In this document: in pieces, positions 8,600 to 18,534 of the stretch
Layout of the letters: each line of letters opens with the position of its first letter
How positions within the stretch are numbered: the stretch's first letter is position 1
Source of the DNA: Diplonema papillatum
Lineage: Eukaryota; Euglenozoa; Diplonemea; Diplonemida; Diplonemidae
Assembly: GCA_030068145.1 (NCBI GenBank)
Contig: JAPJBO010000305.1
Span: 62,001 to 126,000, forward strand
Direction of reading: 5' to 3'
Length of the DNA stretch: 64,000 nt
The notes under the pieces: generated by a model
The model's database searches: none
What the model saw: the letters and a program-made list of their open reading frames with translations, nothing else
Told to the model about the DNA's origin: nothing
Translations under genes and position numbers: made by a program

Positions 8600-11500
8600 A
8601 CCCGTGTGCTGCGGAGTTTACTTTGCAGATCGCCAGTGTTAAAAAAAAGGACACGTCAGTGCGTTCTGGCCGGAGCCGCAGTCACAAGCCCTGATTTTTA
8701 AGCTGAGCTCAGACAGTTCTAGGCCCTTTCCCCCAGATGGTGGTTGTACGAACAGCCGCCTGGCAAACCAGTCTCACACCGCTGTACTGTCTGCCTGATG
8801 TGCCCGTGGCTCGAAAGTCCCATTTCTTGTAAAATGAGGTTGACTCATTATGTAGCCCCACATGTTGCATAATATTATGCAATCGGGGGTGTTGTAGCTC
8901 TCCCAATACTACCAGGTGGGCACCACCTGACAGGACATTCCCAGCATTGTAAACCTGTGAAGTTCAGAACAATACATACGAGCTCGACACGTTATTGTCG
9001 ACGGGCTGGATCGGCGGAGCCTTCGCTGCCGTTTGGCTCGACGCTACTCAGCACCCCTCCCTGCTCCTGTTTTCCCCCGCGAACTTCAACTGCTACGTCT
9101 TCCGACTCGTCATCATCGATGACGCAGGCACTTTCCTAAACGACACGAAGGAAACTTCTTGTGTCCCTACTTGGGCATATCTATACGTGCTGCTGGGTCC
9201 TTGGAAGCGCCGGGAAGTGGACATCCATACTTGGACTGAGTGGAACCATTCGGAACAGTCAAACGGCCGCTTGGAAAATGCTTGCATAAACCGCGGCGCT
9301 GCTCAGGGTTCGGTCGCTACGCCGTTGTGGAGTGTGAAACGGGTACCTCATCCTTTTCCAACTAGACTAAACCACGCTAGCAGAATACGATCTCGAAAAC
9401 TGACAGTTGCACCGAGTCGAACGGACTAAAAATATTTGACACTATCCAGCTTGGGCGATCCCTCTTCAACAACTACGCATTTCTTTCAGTAAAGTGCTCG
9501 GAAAGGAGTGCTTTTCACCTGACTTGACTTCATCGTACATCAGATCATGCAAAACCGCGAACACAAAAAAAAGATGTTCTCAGGTTCTGTGGTCGTCAGG
9601 CTTTCGGAGGAGTGAGAAACGGTTGACTTCGAATCCTTGCTCCTTGAAGCCTCGAAAATACTCCCAATATCCACAGTGTCGTGACGGCAAAAGAGATACA
9701 TGCGAAGAGACGTGCAGCGAAGGCGAATGGTGACGCGAAGAAATCCGAGATCAGTGCCTCATCCGCGTAAACGGAAACGGATGCTTCGTAACCTCGCGGA
9801 AGGAACAACATTTCGCGCATATTTTCCGCTTTGCTTTCCCACGATACAGAGGCCGGAATGAGTCACGTATGGGTTCAACCGAATCGACGGCGATCGGTCG
9901 GAACGATATAGTCATGTCAGAAGTTGCCTTAGGAGGTTGTCAACACATTTGCACCCTAGCCAGGCCAAGTGTGTCAGTGTGTCGTCAATGTTTTCAAGTA
10001 GTTGTCGCCAACACCGCGCTTCTCCGACTGCGGAGGACAAATGAGAATCGTCCATGCAGCACCAGTGGCTTTTTTTACTTTGAGACTGCAGAGCTTGATG
10101 AGCGCATGCGTCTCTGTGCCGCCTTCTCTTTGTTCCTTTTCTTCAGTACAAGCAGGGGTTTCTAGAACGGGGTAGGCGGTAGCCTTCTCCTCTTTCGTAC
10201 CCTACTAGAACCTGGCCAGATCTTCTGGTAGAGGGGGAGCGAATTGTGGAAACCCCGTGTCAATCGTACTTCGTCCGGAGCGATGCTTCGTTGCAGAAGC
10301 ATACCGCATGCTTGAAGCTGCCATCGCTCTCACGGAACATGCACTTCATTGTCGGGGTCTCTCGTTGCGGTGCCTGACCTCGTGCACCGCTCTTGTTTGC
10401 GCTCGAAATCGGCTTTTACATTGAGACCTCCCTAAATCCTCTCGCGTGCATCAAGCTTTCGTCATCAGACCCTTTCGGAGCAGAATCGCAGATTCCGCCA
10501 GTCATCACTCGTTAGGAAAAGTACAGGTCAGAGAGATCAGCAGAAAAAAACAGTATGTTCGTTCAAACAATCAATACCGGATTATGCGTGGGCTGCTGGG
10601 AGAAGGCCATCACAATTGGACTGACGCCGCAGCGTTCATCAGGGGTTGCAGGGGTCTGTTCTCGTGCGAGTCGCACGCTTGGCGCAAAGGTCCAGCGAAA
10701 AGTCCCCATCGGCGGCCTTTTTTTTATGGTAACAAGCTTGCTTGTCTATATCAAAAAGTGTCGGATGGCAGCGTGCTGTGTTAAATCACTCAAAACAGGG
10801 TTTATACACGTACGCACAAACAAACTTTCCCAGTGTTCGCTATAAGCCGGTGGCCCAGTCATGTTTCAAAACCGCCTCTGGGCAATTTTTTATTTCGAAG
10901 CTTGCCAGGCGTGTGGCTTTTTTACTAGTGCTCGTCTTCCAGGGGTTTCTTAGCAGGCAGCCGCGACCTACACATTGGAGCGTACCTACAGCGGATACGG
11001 CCGAGACGCAACCAGTCGATGAGCCCCCCTAGCTGGGCCAGCTTCGTCGTAATGGCGAAAGGTAAGAAATCCAGGCATGACCCATCTGGGTTGAACGGAC
11101 CCAGGTTCGATCACAAAATGCCGTCGATAGCTATTCGGTTCTCCTTCGACTGGCTGAGGCATTTGTGCTGTGTCCGCTGTGGCTGGGTTGCTTCTGACTG
11201 CATGCAGGATCCTTCCCCGAACAGAAGGCTTTGCTCCAGTCGTTCCTTCATCTGTGATAGCTGCTGCCTGTCCTTCTGGACATCACCACGTTTCTGGATA
11301 ACTTCACCCGCCGCTGTGCCGCGCCCTCGTGCGAGGTCGACACTCCAACCGTGGACTTGGCATTGAGTTCATCGAGCTCTTGAAGGCTCGCGCCGTCCAC
11401 ACGCAACTTGTGGAGGCTCTCTACAGTGACTGGGCGTCTCGGCAGGCCCATGTCAACCAAGTGGCCTGCTTCAGTATTTTCGGCGGTTTTCCTTCCCCCT

Positions 11501-11850
11501 GGTCAGGGCGGTCCACTCCCCATGTTGAGTTTTTGTCCAAGCTTTCACTGGATTTCTTGGTCAAGCACCAGTTGGCACAGCCCATTCCATGAATCAAAAC
11601 ATCAAAGTGACCCAGGATAAAGATACGGCTGGTCATTGTTCATTTCATCACACGTTAGTACTGGTCAGCAGCATGTTAGGCATACTGGATCAAATACGCC
11701 GGCTCGTGTCGTCGCTGGGTTTCGGCTCCGGACGGTATTTAGGTAGGGGGCACGTGCAGTGATTGGGAACACCACTGTGGCACCGGTGACACCAGGAAGA
11801 AAACACAGCCAGGTGGGAGGCAGGTAGGGCCTACGCCCTGGCACGGCAAC
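8600..11850. other. No recognisable gene
   Basis: Several open frames of 60-145 codons occur (for example 8995-9429 and 11019-11366) but none has recognisable motifs, coding-like composition comparable to the exons here, or a neighbour relationship. A segment at about 10735-10825 is a dispersed repeat shared with 35196-35303. A short hairpin with 7-bp arms lies near 10283-10302. Confidence 0.5.
10735..10825. repeat. 90-bp dispersed repeat, copy 1
   Basis: Shares AACAAGCTTGCTTGTCTA, GTGTCGGATGGCAGC and ACTCAAAACAGGGTTTA with 35196-35303 in direct orientation. The other copy lies just upstream of the second exon of the KOW/WW gene. Confidence 0.8.
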
Positions 11851-11854
11851 ACTG

Positions 11855-11975
11855 CTGGTCATTTTTTGACCCAAATATGACTGGTCAGCCGGTCATTTTT
11901 GACCCAAAAATGACCGGTCATAAATGACCGGTCAATTTTCAGCGATGGATTTTTTTAGTCATAAATGACCGGCTT
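11855..11975. repeat. TGACCGGTCA palindrome cluster
   Basis: Multiple overlapping copies of GGTCATTTTTGACCC and the palindrome TGACCGGTCA, able to form nested hairpins. Diverged copies continue to about 11970. It may be the end of a mobile element; the partner end was not found. Confidence 0.6.
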
Positions 11976-12428
11976 TTTTCTTAGCGCAAGCACTGGACTT
12001 TCCCCCCTATCTCTTCGCCCACGCTTCTCGCGGCAGAGTCTGGGCATGCGGTGCCACGACCATATTCTGCCTTTCCCTCCCGAGTACGCCCGGTGTTCGT
12101 TCACATCAAAGCTTTCTTTGATAAGAAAGCCTTTACGCCAGTAGATTGCAGGCGCCCGACCCGGCTTCTTTCTCTCCGTTTGGCGTTCAAAAAGCACGTT
12201 CAAATGCGCAGTGAACGGAGAGTGGCAAACGAAAACACCGACGGGCACGTTGGCAACGTTACTCGAACAGAAGATGTGCGTACTGACCGCACAAAAACGC
12301 CAGTCCTCATTCGTTGAGGGGCGCCGCTTCGGGCACTCCCGGCTTTCTCAGTGTGGCGAGGTGATGGTGGCTCGACCTGCCTTTCTTCTTCCTCCCTCTT
12401 CGGTACGGCCCGCACCCGAAAGTGGACT

Positions 12429-12430
12429 GC

Positions 12431-12476
<46 letters not shown>

Positions 12477-12625
12477 CCGTCTTCCAATTAAAGACGCGCA
12501 TGAATGGACTAATGTGGTTCCTGCTGTCCCTACCTACTATCCGGCGAAACGGCAGTCAAGGAACGAGCGGGGAAAGAAGACCCTGTTGAGTTTGACTCTA
12601 GCCTGACTTTGTGCAGTGACACGAG
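12429..12625 (+). rRNA. Isolated fragment of nuclear large-subunit (28S-type) rRNA, domain IV/V
   Basis: The segment beginning GTAAACGGCGGGAGTAACTA and continuing through the near-universal CTCTCTTAAGGTAGCC, GACGCGCATGAATGGA, GTCCCTACCTACTATC and GGGGAAAGAAGACCCTGTTG to TGACTCTAGCCTGACTTTGT is unmistakable eukaryotic LSU rRNA leading into the peptidyl-transferase region. Homology stops abruptly on both sides. Compared with the usual eukaryotic sequence it lacks about 13-15 nt between the AAGGAACG and AGCGGGG blocks. Several differences preserve pairing, such as GTCTT with AAGAC and GGTTCC with GGAAC. It could be a dispersed pseudogene, a piece of a fragmented rRNA, or scar sequence carried by an rDNA-targeting element. 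Confidence 0.85.
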
Positions 12626-13355
12626 CCTCTTTGTACTGCGCAAAGCTTCCCGATTGGTTGCCGCGGCGTTGAGATCGTCTCTTTGCAGCACGGCGAAGGC
12701 CCGCACTTCACGGGCTGCTGTGACGTTCCAGTATTCGTGTCATGTAATCCGCCAGAAACCCATGGCTACCGCTCACTTGCGCGGCGGTTGGTATCCGAAC
12801 ACAGTTGTTACGACGTCACGCGCAACCGCCGCGACCGCCCTGGTGGATGCTTGCCAACAAACCGATTCTACTCCATATTATTACGGGTATTGGGGCAAGC
12901 CCAGCTGCGAAACCTCAGCCGAAAGGTCAAATATGGTAAAAGCTCGCTGGATACACGATCGCTGGATACACGATCTTCGGTACCGGGGTTCGAAGTCACG
13001 AAATCATGGCCTAGCGATCTTTGGCCTCGCTTCTGTTCAAGCCTTGTCCGGACCCAGACCTGGGCTCCTGCCTCGCACTGGTGATGTAAGCCCTGAATTC
13101 TGCCGGACGTCTCGACTGCTGCGCGCAGCCCCAGACGCTTCAACGTGCTCAATTCGCGCACGGGAAAAGAAACGCACGAATATGCTCCTGGTGTTTCTCG
13201 TTGATGAAGTTAGAGCGACCCCCCTGGAGCGCATGCCAGTGGAAATTACCCCCCGTTTTCTTTAGCTGAAAAAAGCAAAAGTCCCAACCGTTGAACCAGC
13301 AGCCCTTGGATGCACCACTCCGCCCTCCCCCGTCTCAACACACCTTTGCATTGCA

Positions 13356-13427
13356 GTCGTTTGGAGGCTGCCCGGCTCGTGCAGGGCTTGAAGGTGGCGG
13401 CAGCCGGGATCAAGGCGTCTGGGCACA
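13356..13427 (+). promoter_or_regulatory. Putative 5' leader with splice acceptor of the EF-hand/coiled-coil gene
   Basis: A pyrimidine-rich stretch (CCCTCCCCCGTCTC...CTTTGCATTGCAG) ends in AG at about 13354-13355, giving a leader of about 72 nt before the ATG. A second CAG lies about 40 nt before the ATG. It fits a trans-splicing acceptor or a 5'-UTR intron end. Confidence 0.4.
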
Positions 13428-14027
13428 ATGGAGGTGCTTGAGAAGGGCGCGGATATATACAGGCACTTCGCCTCGCGGGGGCTGGTGAGCCATTCGGTGT
13501 TCGCGGAAGGCTTCCGAGCGTTGGGCGTGGCGCTGGACGATGAGATGGTCAGGGAGCTGTTCTCGAAGGCGGACCGCGACGGGAACGGCGTCGTGTCGAC
13601 GACGGAGTGGAGCATGTTCTGCGAGGGGTATCCGACGATGGTCGATTGCTTGTACCACAAGTCAAGGGATCTGGCCGCGGACGCGGCTCATTTAGCGAAC
13701 GTCGCCGACGCGGAAGCGGAGCTGCAGCAGGCCATCGGGCAGGAGGCCCGCATCAAGCAGCAGCAGGACGACGCTCGGGCGCAAATGGCCCACCTGCAGC
13801 AGCGGGCCGCGGAGCAGCGCGCCGTCGTCGACCGCGCCCGGCAGGCGGAGGAGCACTGCCAGGCGGCCCTCGCGGACAACAGGGCCCGCGCCGAGCTCGG
13901 CGGCGACGAGCTCCACCGCATCGTCGCGAAGCTCCACCAAATCCAGGCCGACGCGCACGCCAACGCCCAGCGCGCCGGCGACGCAGACCACCGGGCGCAC
14001 CAGCTCGAAGCCCACACCCGAGAAAAG
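13428..14027 (+). CDS. EF-hand and coiled-coil protein, exon 1
   Basis: First of three exons of a predicted 627-residue protein (200 + 165 + 262 residues; exons 13428-14027, 24753-25247, 25634-26422; every junction is phase 0). A canonical EF-hand calcium-binding loop, DRDGNGVVSTTE, occupies residues 49-60, preceded by a weaker helical pair (residues 10-45) that may be a second, degenerate hand. From about residue 78 to the end of the exon the sequence is an Ala/Gln/Glu-rich coiled coil without prolines. The exon ends AAAAG|GTACCC. Coding GC is far above that of the intron. The protein is probably cytosolic or cytoskeletal, with calcium modulating a coiled-coil scaffold; that role is inferred and I do not recognise a named orthologue. 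Further small exons in the 10.7-kb intron cannot be excluded. Confidence 0.75.
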
Positions 14028-14227
14028 GTACCCACCGCCTTTTGCTTTCCCGTCTGACGTTTCTTTTTTTGTATAAGCTGGTGTGATCCATATAGTACGG
14101 TGAAACCATGGTAGAACTACGGAAGAACTACGGCAAACTCGAAAGGGGTGTCCAATTTTTTTTTTTTTCCGGCGCTCGGGATTTTTCTAGGAACCCGGGT
14201 TTCGGCTAGGGGGGTATTGCATTTCAG

Positions 14228-15000
14228 ACGGGGTTTGCAAATTGTAAAAACCACTGGCCACGCACATGTTATTTTCGTCTTCGGGTCTATTTTTCACGGT
14301 TCTCTTCATCGGAGCTGATCGCAAGCAAAAATTCGTCGGGAAAAGGCTGCTATGTGGACCAGCGGGAAAATGTCGCCAACCAGGGGATCGAATCCCCGTT
14401 CTTCCCAATGCACACCCGGTGGTTTCCACGCCCGGTGCCCTGCATCTTGTACGGACCCACGAACCACGCACATACCTTTTCGTTTCCGGGTCTATTTTTC
14501 ACAGTTCTTTTCATCGGAGCTGATCGCGAGCAAAAATTCGTCGAAAAAGGTCTGGTACACGGACCAGCGGGAAAACGTTACCAACCAGGGGGTCGATACC
14601 CGTCTTGCTCAATGCCCACCTCTTGGTTTCCACACCCGGTGCCCTGCATCTTGCACGGACCCACGAACCACGCATATCCTTTTTTGTTTCAGGTTCTATT
14701 TTTCACGGATCTCTTCATTGCAGCTGATCGCGACCTAAAATTCGTCGAAAAAGGCCTGCCGCGTGGTCCGGCGGGAAAATGCCACCACCCAGGGGATCGA
14801 TTCCCGTCCTTCTCAATCTACACCTGGCGGCTTCCACGCCCGGCGCCCTGCAACTTGTAAAGGGCCACGAACCACGCACATAGTTTTTCGTCTCCGGGTC
14901 TACTTTTCACGGTTCTCTTCATCGGAGCTGAAAACGAGCAAAATTTCGTCGAAAAAGGTCAGCTACATGGACCAGCGGGAAAATGTCACCAACCAGGAAA
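14228..15000 (+). repeat. Four tandem copies of a ~206-bp unit
   Basis: Units start near 14275, 14481, 14687 and 14890, each with a GGGTCTATTTTTCACGG-like block, GGACCAGCGGGAAAATG and CCACGAACCACGCACATA. Units one and three contain GGATCGAATCC or GGATCGATTCC, which match a pol III B-box (GWTCRANNC); the others have decayed. No convincing A-box is present, so a tRNA-derived SINE origin is only a possibility. Confidence 0.85.
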
Positions 15001-15395
15001 ACGATACCCATCATGTGTGTGCACGGCCCGGAGAGGGCGGGGGGGGGGTACCAGGGGGGGTTTGGGCGACTCTGAAAACGAGAACGAGGCAGAAACTCTG
15101 GTTTCGTCGCAATTCTTTTGCATTTTTGGGTACCTACCTGAGGTTTTCTGACGGAAAAGACGTGAACATATTTTCAGTCGTCTGGGCAGCTATTTTTAGC
15201 TATAAATAGCTAAAAATAGCTAGCTGGCCAAATAGCTAGCTAAGTCTCACACTGGTCTGGGAGTGGCATAATGAGGTCTGGGTGGCATAATGGGAGTGAC
15301 GAAAATGAGGTGCGATGCACATAAAGTAGCTTAGAAACGCTCTCAGGACCCAAGGCTGCATCCCTAAGCACTCAGCAAAAAACAGGGGACTTTAA

Positions 15396-15526
15396 AAACC
15401 CGGTGTCCCGGTGTCAGACACCGGGAAAACCCGGTGTGTCAAAAAAACATAGGATAATACAGGGGGTCTTTTGCGCACCTCAAATGCATAGGATAATACA
15501 GGGGGTCTTTTGCGCACCTCAAATCA
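15396..15526. repeat. CCCGGTGTC hairpin followed by a 38-bp tandem duplication
   Basis: CCCGGTGTC-A-GACACCGGG (about 15403-15425) is a 9-bp stem with a one-base loop; the same hairpin with its flanks recurs inverted at about 57430-57450. It is followed by two direct copies of a 38-bp unit starting CATAGGATAATACAGGGGG (15448 and 15487). Confidence 0.8.
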
Positions 15527-15541
15527 GGGGATTAGTTTCCG

Positions 15542-15574
15542 TTGCAGATTTAGACCGACGGTCTAAATCTGCAA
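15542..15574. repeat. Perfect 15-bp stem hairpin, copy A of a covarying pair
   Basis: Arms at 15542-15556 and 15560-15574 are perfectly complementary around a GAC loop. It is preceded by CAGGGGATTAGTTT. A second copy with the same leader but a different stem sequence lies at 16370-16406. Confidence 0.85.
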
Positions 15575-16364
15575 ACCGGACTTGGCCGGGGAAAAAAAAA
15601 AATGTTCAAAAAACGGTGTCCAAAGTAAATATAGGCGGGGTGTGTGGTGTTTGCGGAAGGCTGCTGAGCCTCCGCTGCTGAGACCCAGCCGCTGCCGTTC
15701 AATTGTGTTCAGCTTCGGGTCGGCAGGTTGCAGCTGCCACTGTGCTTCATTACCAGATCAAGGTCCTGTTTGCCAGTTGAGTATCCCACACGAGCTAAGA
15801 GTTGCCCACATATGATAAAGGGGGGCGGAGTTATTTTTGCCCAAATTTTCCGTCGCGCCTTCGGCGCGATGTTGCTAAAAATAAGCTAAAAATGTTGTTG
15901 TAAGCACGGCGGCGCACACCAAAGCTGTGGACCTATTATCATAGGAATCATAGGAAAATAGGTCCCCAGGTCCACCCCCCTTCACCTGCCTGATGAGACT
16001 GTCTGTTTACGATTTTGACTGTTTTTGGAGCGCGTCCCCATATGGCACCCAACCCTACAGGGAACCCAGAAGCATTCAGAAACCCCCGAAACGCTTGATC
16101 CAGACTGGTGTAGGTTGAAAAAACGCCCGCAAAATGTGTCGCCAAACTGACGGGGTGACCATAATTGACCCTAAAGGACCCATGAAGACCCCTCTTTTGC
16201 CGAACGAAGTTGTGGAGATGTATCGGCTCCGCCCCAAGACACCGTACATCGGCGAAAACGGCACCGAAACACCGCCCAAAACCACCCCATAGTAACGGTC
16301 TATATCTGCAAACCCTGGAAACCTTCAAACTAGTACCCTGCCTCAAATTTTCAGGGGATTAGCT

Positions 16365-16408
16365 TTGGTTTGCAAGTTCGGTCCGGTGACCGAATTGGCA
16401 AGCCAGCC
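16365..16408. repeat. Hairpin, copy B of the covarying pair
   Basis: Preceded by TCAGGGGATTAGCTT, as copy A. The arms (TTGCAAGTTCGGTC and GACCGAATTGGCAA) pair with one or two mismatches. The stem sequence differs from copy A, yet pairing is retained. Confidence 0.7.
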
Positions 16409-16452
16409 AGGGATTTATACGCCGGTCTAGATGGGCGGGTCACCCGTCCATC

Positions 16453-16454
16453 CT

Positions 16455-16485
<31 letters not shown>
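16453..16485 (+). repeat. Poly-A run
   Basis: About 30 consecutive A residues ahead of a GC-rich stretch; possibly a retroposition tail. Confidence 0.8.
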
Positions 16486-16487
<2 letters not shown>

Positions 16488-16609
16488 CACGGGCTGGCGG
16501 GTGTGGGTAGGCTACCACAGCAGTCATAGGGGGTCATGGGGGGGCCCATAGGGGGTCCATAGGGGGGTCATGGGGGGGTCCATAGGGGGTCCCAGGGGGG
16601 TCATAGGGG

Positions 16610-17011
16610 GTGCTTCCTCTTGGGACGGCTTCCGTGGAACGATTGTTCTCCGTAGTAAAGCAGTGCCGTACGTACATCCGCAACAGGTTGTCGAACTCAA
16701 CTGTGCGCCAATGTTTGTTCTTGGCGTACAATCCCCCTTCCGTGACGCCAGAATTTCTTGACCAGCTGATGAGAGAGTATCTCATGCTGGATCCGACAGT
16801 CAGGAAAAATGACAAAGACGATGCGTCAGAAAGCGAGGACTCAGAGCCCGAGCCCGAAGCCGAGGACCCGTTGCGGTACACGAACGTACGCCGAACATTA
16901 TTGAAGTTCGCAAAGGCTTCGGTGTACTTCGATGCCGTGTCGGCGGTCCTCGCAAAGAGAGAGCAGTTGGCACGACGCCCCATGCCCTTATTCTCCAACT
17001 CTTCCTTGTAA
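16610..17011 (+). pseudogene. hAT-family transposase, C-terminal dimerisation domain remnant
   Basis: The open frame starts mid-domain with LPLGTASVERLFSVVKQCRT followed by YIRNRLSNSTVRQCLFLAYN. This is the hallmark of the hAT C-terminal dimerisation domain (SxxxERxFSxxxxxxxxRRNRLxxxxxxxLxxL). It continues into an acidic tail (SESEDSEPEPEAED) and ends at a stop at 17009-17011. All catalytic parts are missing: immediately upstream the DNA is a GGTCATAGGGGG simple repeat (16520-16610), so this is a decayed element. The family call is confident. Confidence 0.85.
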
Positions 17012-17443
17012 TCCAACTGCTGTGTTTTCCCCCTCACGCGCCCTTTGCCGGACAACTGCTGGTTCTCCCACCTCTCTGCTGCACCCTCCACCCTCTGGAA
17101 CATCTGGCTCGGAATCTATACACGGTGCGCAGTGATGCACGGTGATGCACAGTGATCCACGCTAGTGCGGTGTGCACAGTGACACGATAGCGCATGGTGG
17201 TGCATAGTGATCCACAGTGGAGGACAGTGGTGGCACTAATTTTCGGGCCCTCAACGACTTTGCAGGGCTGGCTGGGGTGGCTGGACAGGCTGGACCACCA
17301 CTGGGGGGGGGGGTCTGGGGGGTCGACAAACACGTGCTCGGCACCCCGGTGCAAAAGACGGGTACCCGTCCATCTACATGGACTATTGCTCTAGGCCGAA
17401 ATCCCCTTATAAATCCCTGCTCAAATGCGCAAAAAAAAAAAAA

Positions 17444-18489
17444 TATAAATTCGTGTCCGTCAAGGTGTACTCCAGTACGAACTATGGGTGGGGCTCCGGG
17501 TGTGCATGGGAGGGAGGTCCGGCGGAAGGTTGCGGAGGGTCGAGGAGGGTCGGCAGAGTACGCACGTTGAAGAGCTCCCGCGTGTGCTCGTCGAACTGCG
17601 GATCAAGCCTGATTCAGCCTCTCCGACCTTTACAGACTATGCTGTGAAGTTCGTGGTAGCCCACAGGCTAGGAAAGTTGTCGTCGCTGTATCCAGAGGCC
17701 GTGTGTTCTGCCTTTGTGAAGTGCCCTCGCCCGCCGTGAATGCCATGAGTACTGCCCTCTTCCACATCTTGGATAGACACGCCTCACGCTCGCACCACCC
17801 GAAACCGAAACGACCCATGACCCCAAGAGCTGTGCCTCCCGCTGTGCCCAAATACACCCCGCTTTCTAATTTATGGATTTCTAATTTATGGATTCGCCAA
17901 AAATCGCCTAAAAAATTAATTCGTCCATAATTTACAAATCCATAAATTAGCTGACCACAAATTATAGGACCAAAGCAACAAGTCACTGGCCATGCTGTGG
18001 ACAGGAAAGGGCTCGGCGAGAAGAACCTACAGTGACCGGTCAGTTCAATAACTATTGTCCAATCAGGTTTGAAGCCGTAAGTAAGCCCTGCCCACAGTCC
18101 ATCGATCGCAAACTGGGACCAGTCAGAGGTACTTTTTAACAAGAACATCCTCCTCTATCGGAAACAAGCATTTGCTTTTGTGTGACTGTTCAAAAATTTC
18201 CGCGCCTGCGGCGCAGGCATAATTTGCATCTGTCTCTGCGGTGGGTGGTCGGGGCATAGCTAGTTCCCTGTCCCCAAAAAGGTCGAGTGCCTGTCCAAGA
18301 GCCTGGACAGGAAATATTAATTCTGGGCCCCTCCAAAAAATAAAATAATTCGTCCATAAATTGCATGGCCATAAAATAGAATTCCGCAAATTAAAGGATG
18401 TCAGGGTGTACAAAGCCTTCAGGCCAAAAAACGTCCAGATGCGCAAAACACCCGGGTTTGGCCAAAATCACGTCTCTGTATTTTGCACT
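17444..18489 (+). repeat. 1-kb direct repeat, left copy
   Basis: Nearly the same sequence as 20874-21940, from TATAAATTCGTGTCC to CACGTCTCTGTATT. The motif CTGCTCAAATGCGC followed by poly-A occurs both before this copy (17417) and after it (18488), as expected for a tandem array unit. It holds fragments of a protein-like frame (around THVEELPRVLVELR) that is longer in the right copy, and one CGCGCCTGCGGCGCAGG hairpin. Confidence 0.9.
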
Positions 18490-18501
18490 GCTCAAATGCG
18501 C

Positions 18502-18533
<32 letters not shown>

Positions 18534-18534
18534 T
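18490..18534. repeat. Poly-A and (AT)n tract at the transposon insertion site
   Basis: AAAAAAAAA followed by about eleven AT dinucleotides directly abuts the left transposon end; the right end is followed by ATATATAA. The transposon appears to have targeted an AT run at the junction of two tandem units. Confidence 0.8.

Noticed and set aside
14380-14410. tRNA gene suggested by GGGGATCGAATCCCC
   Set aside because: Only a B-box/T-arm-like motif is present; no acceptor stem, anticodon arm or A-box at proper distance.
16453-16485. Poly-A as the tail of a processed pseudogene
   Set aside because: No coding homology upstream of the run and no target duplication seen; kept only as a simple repeat.
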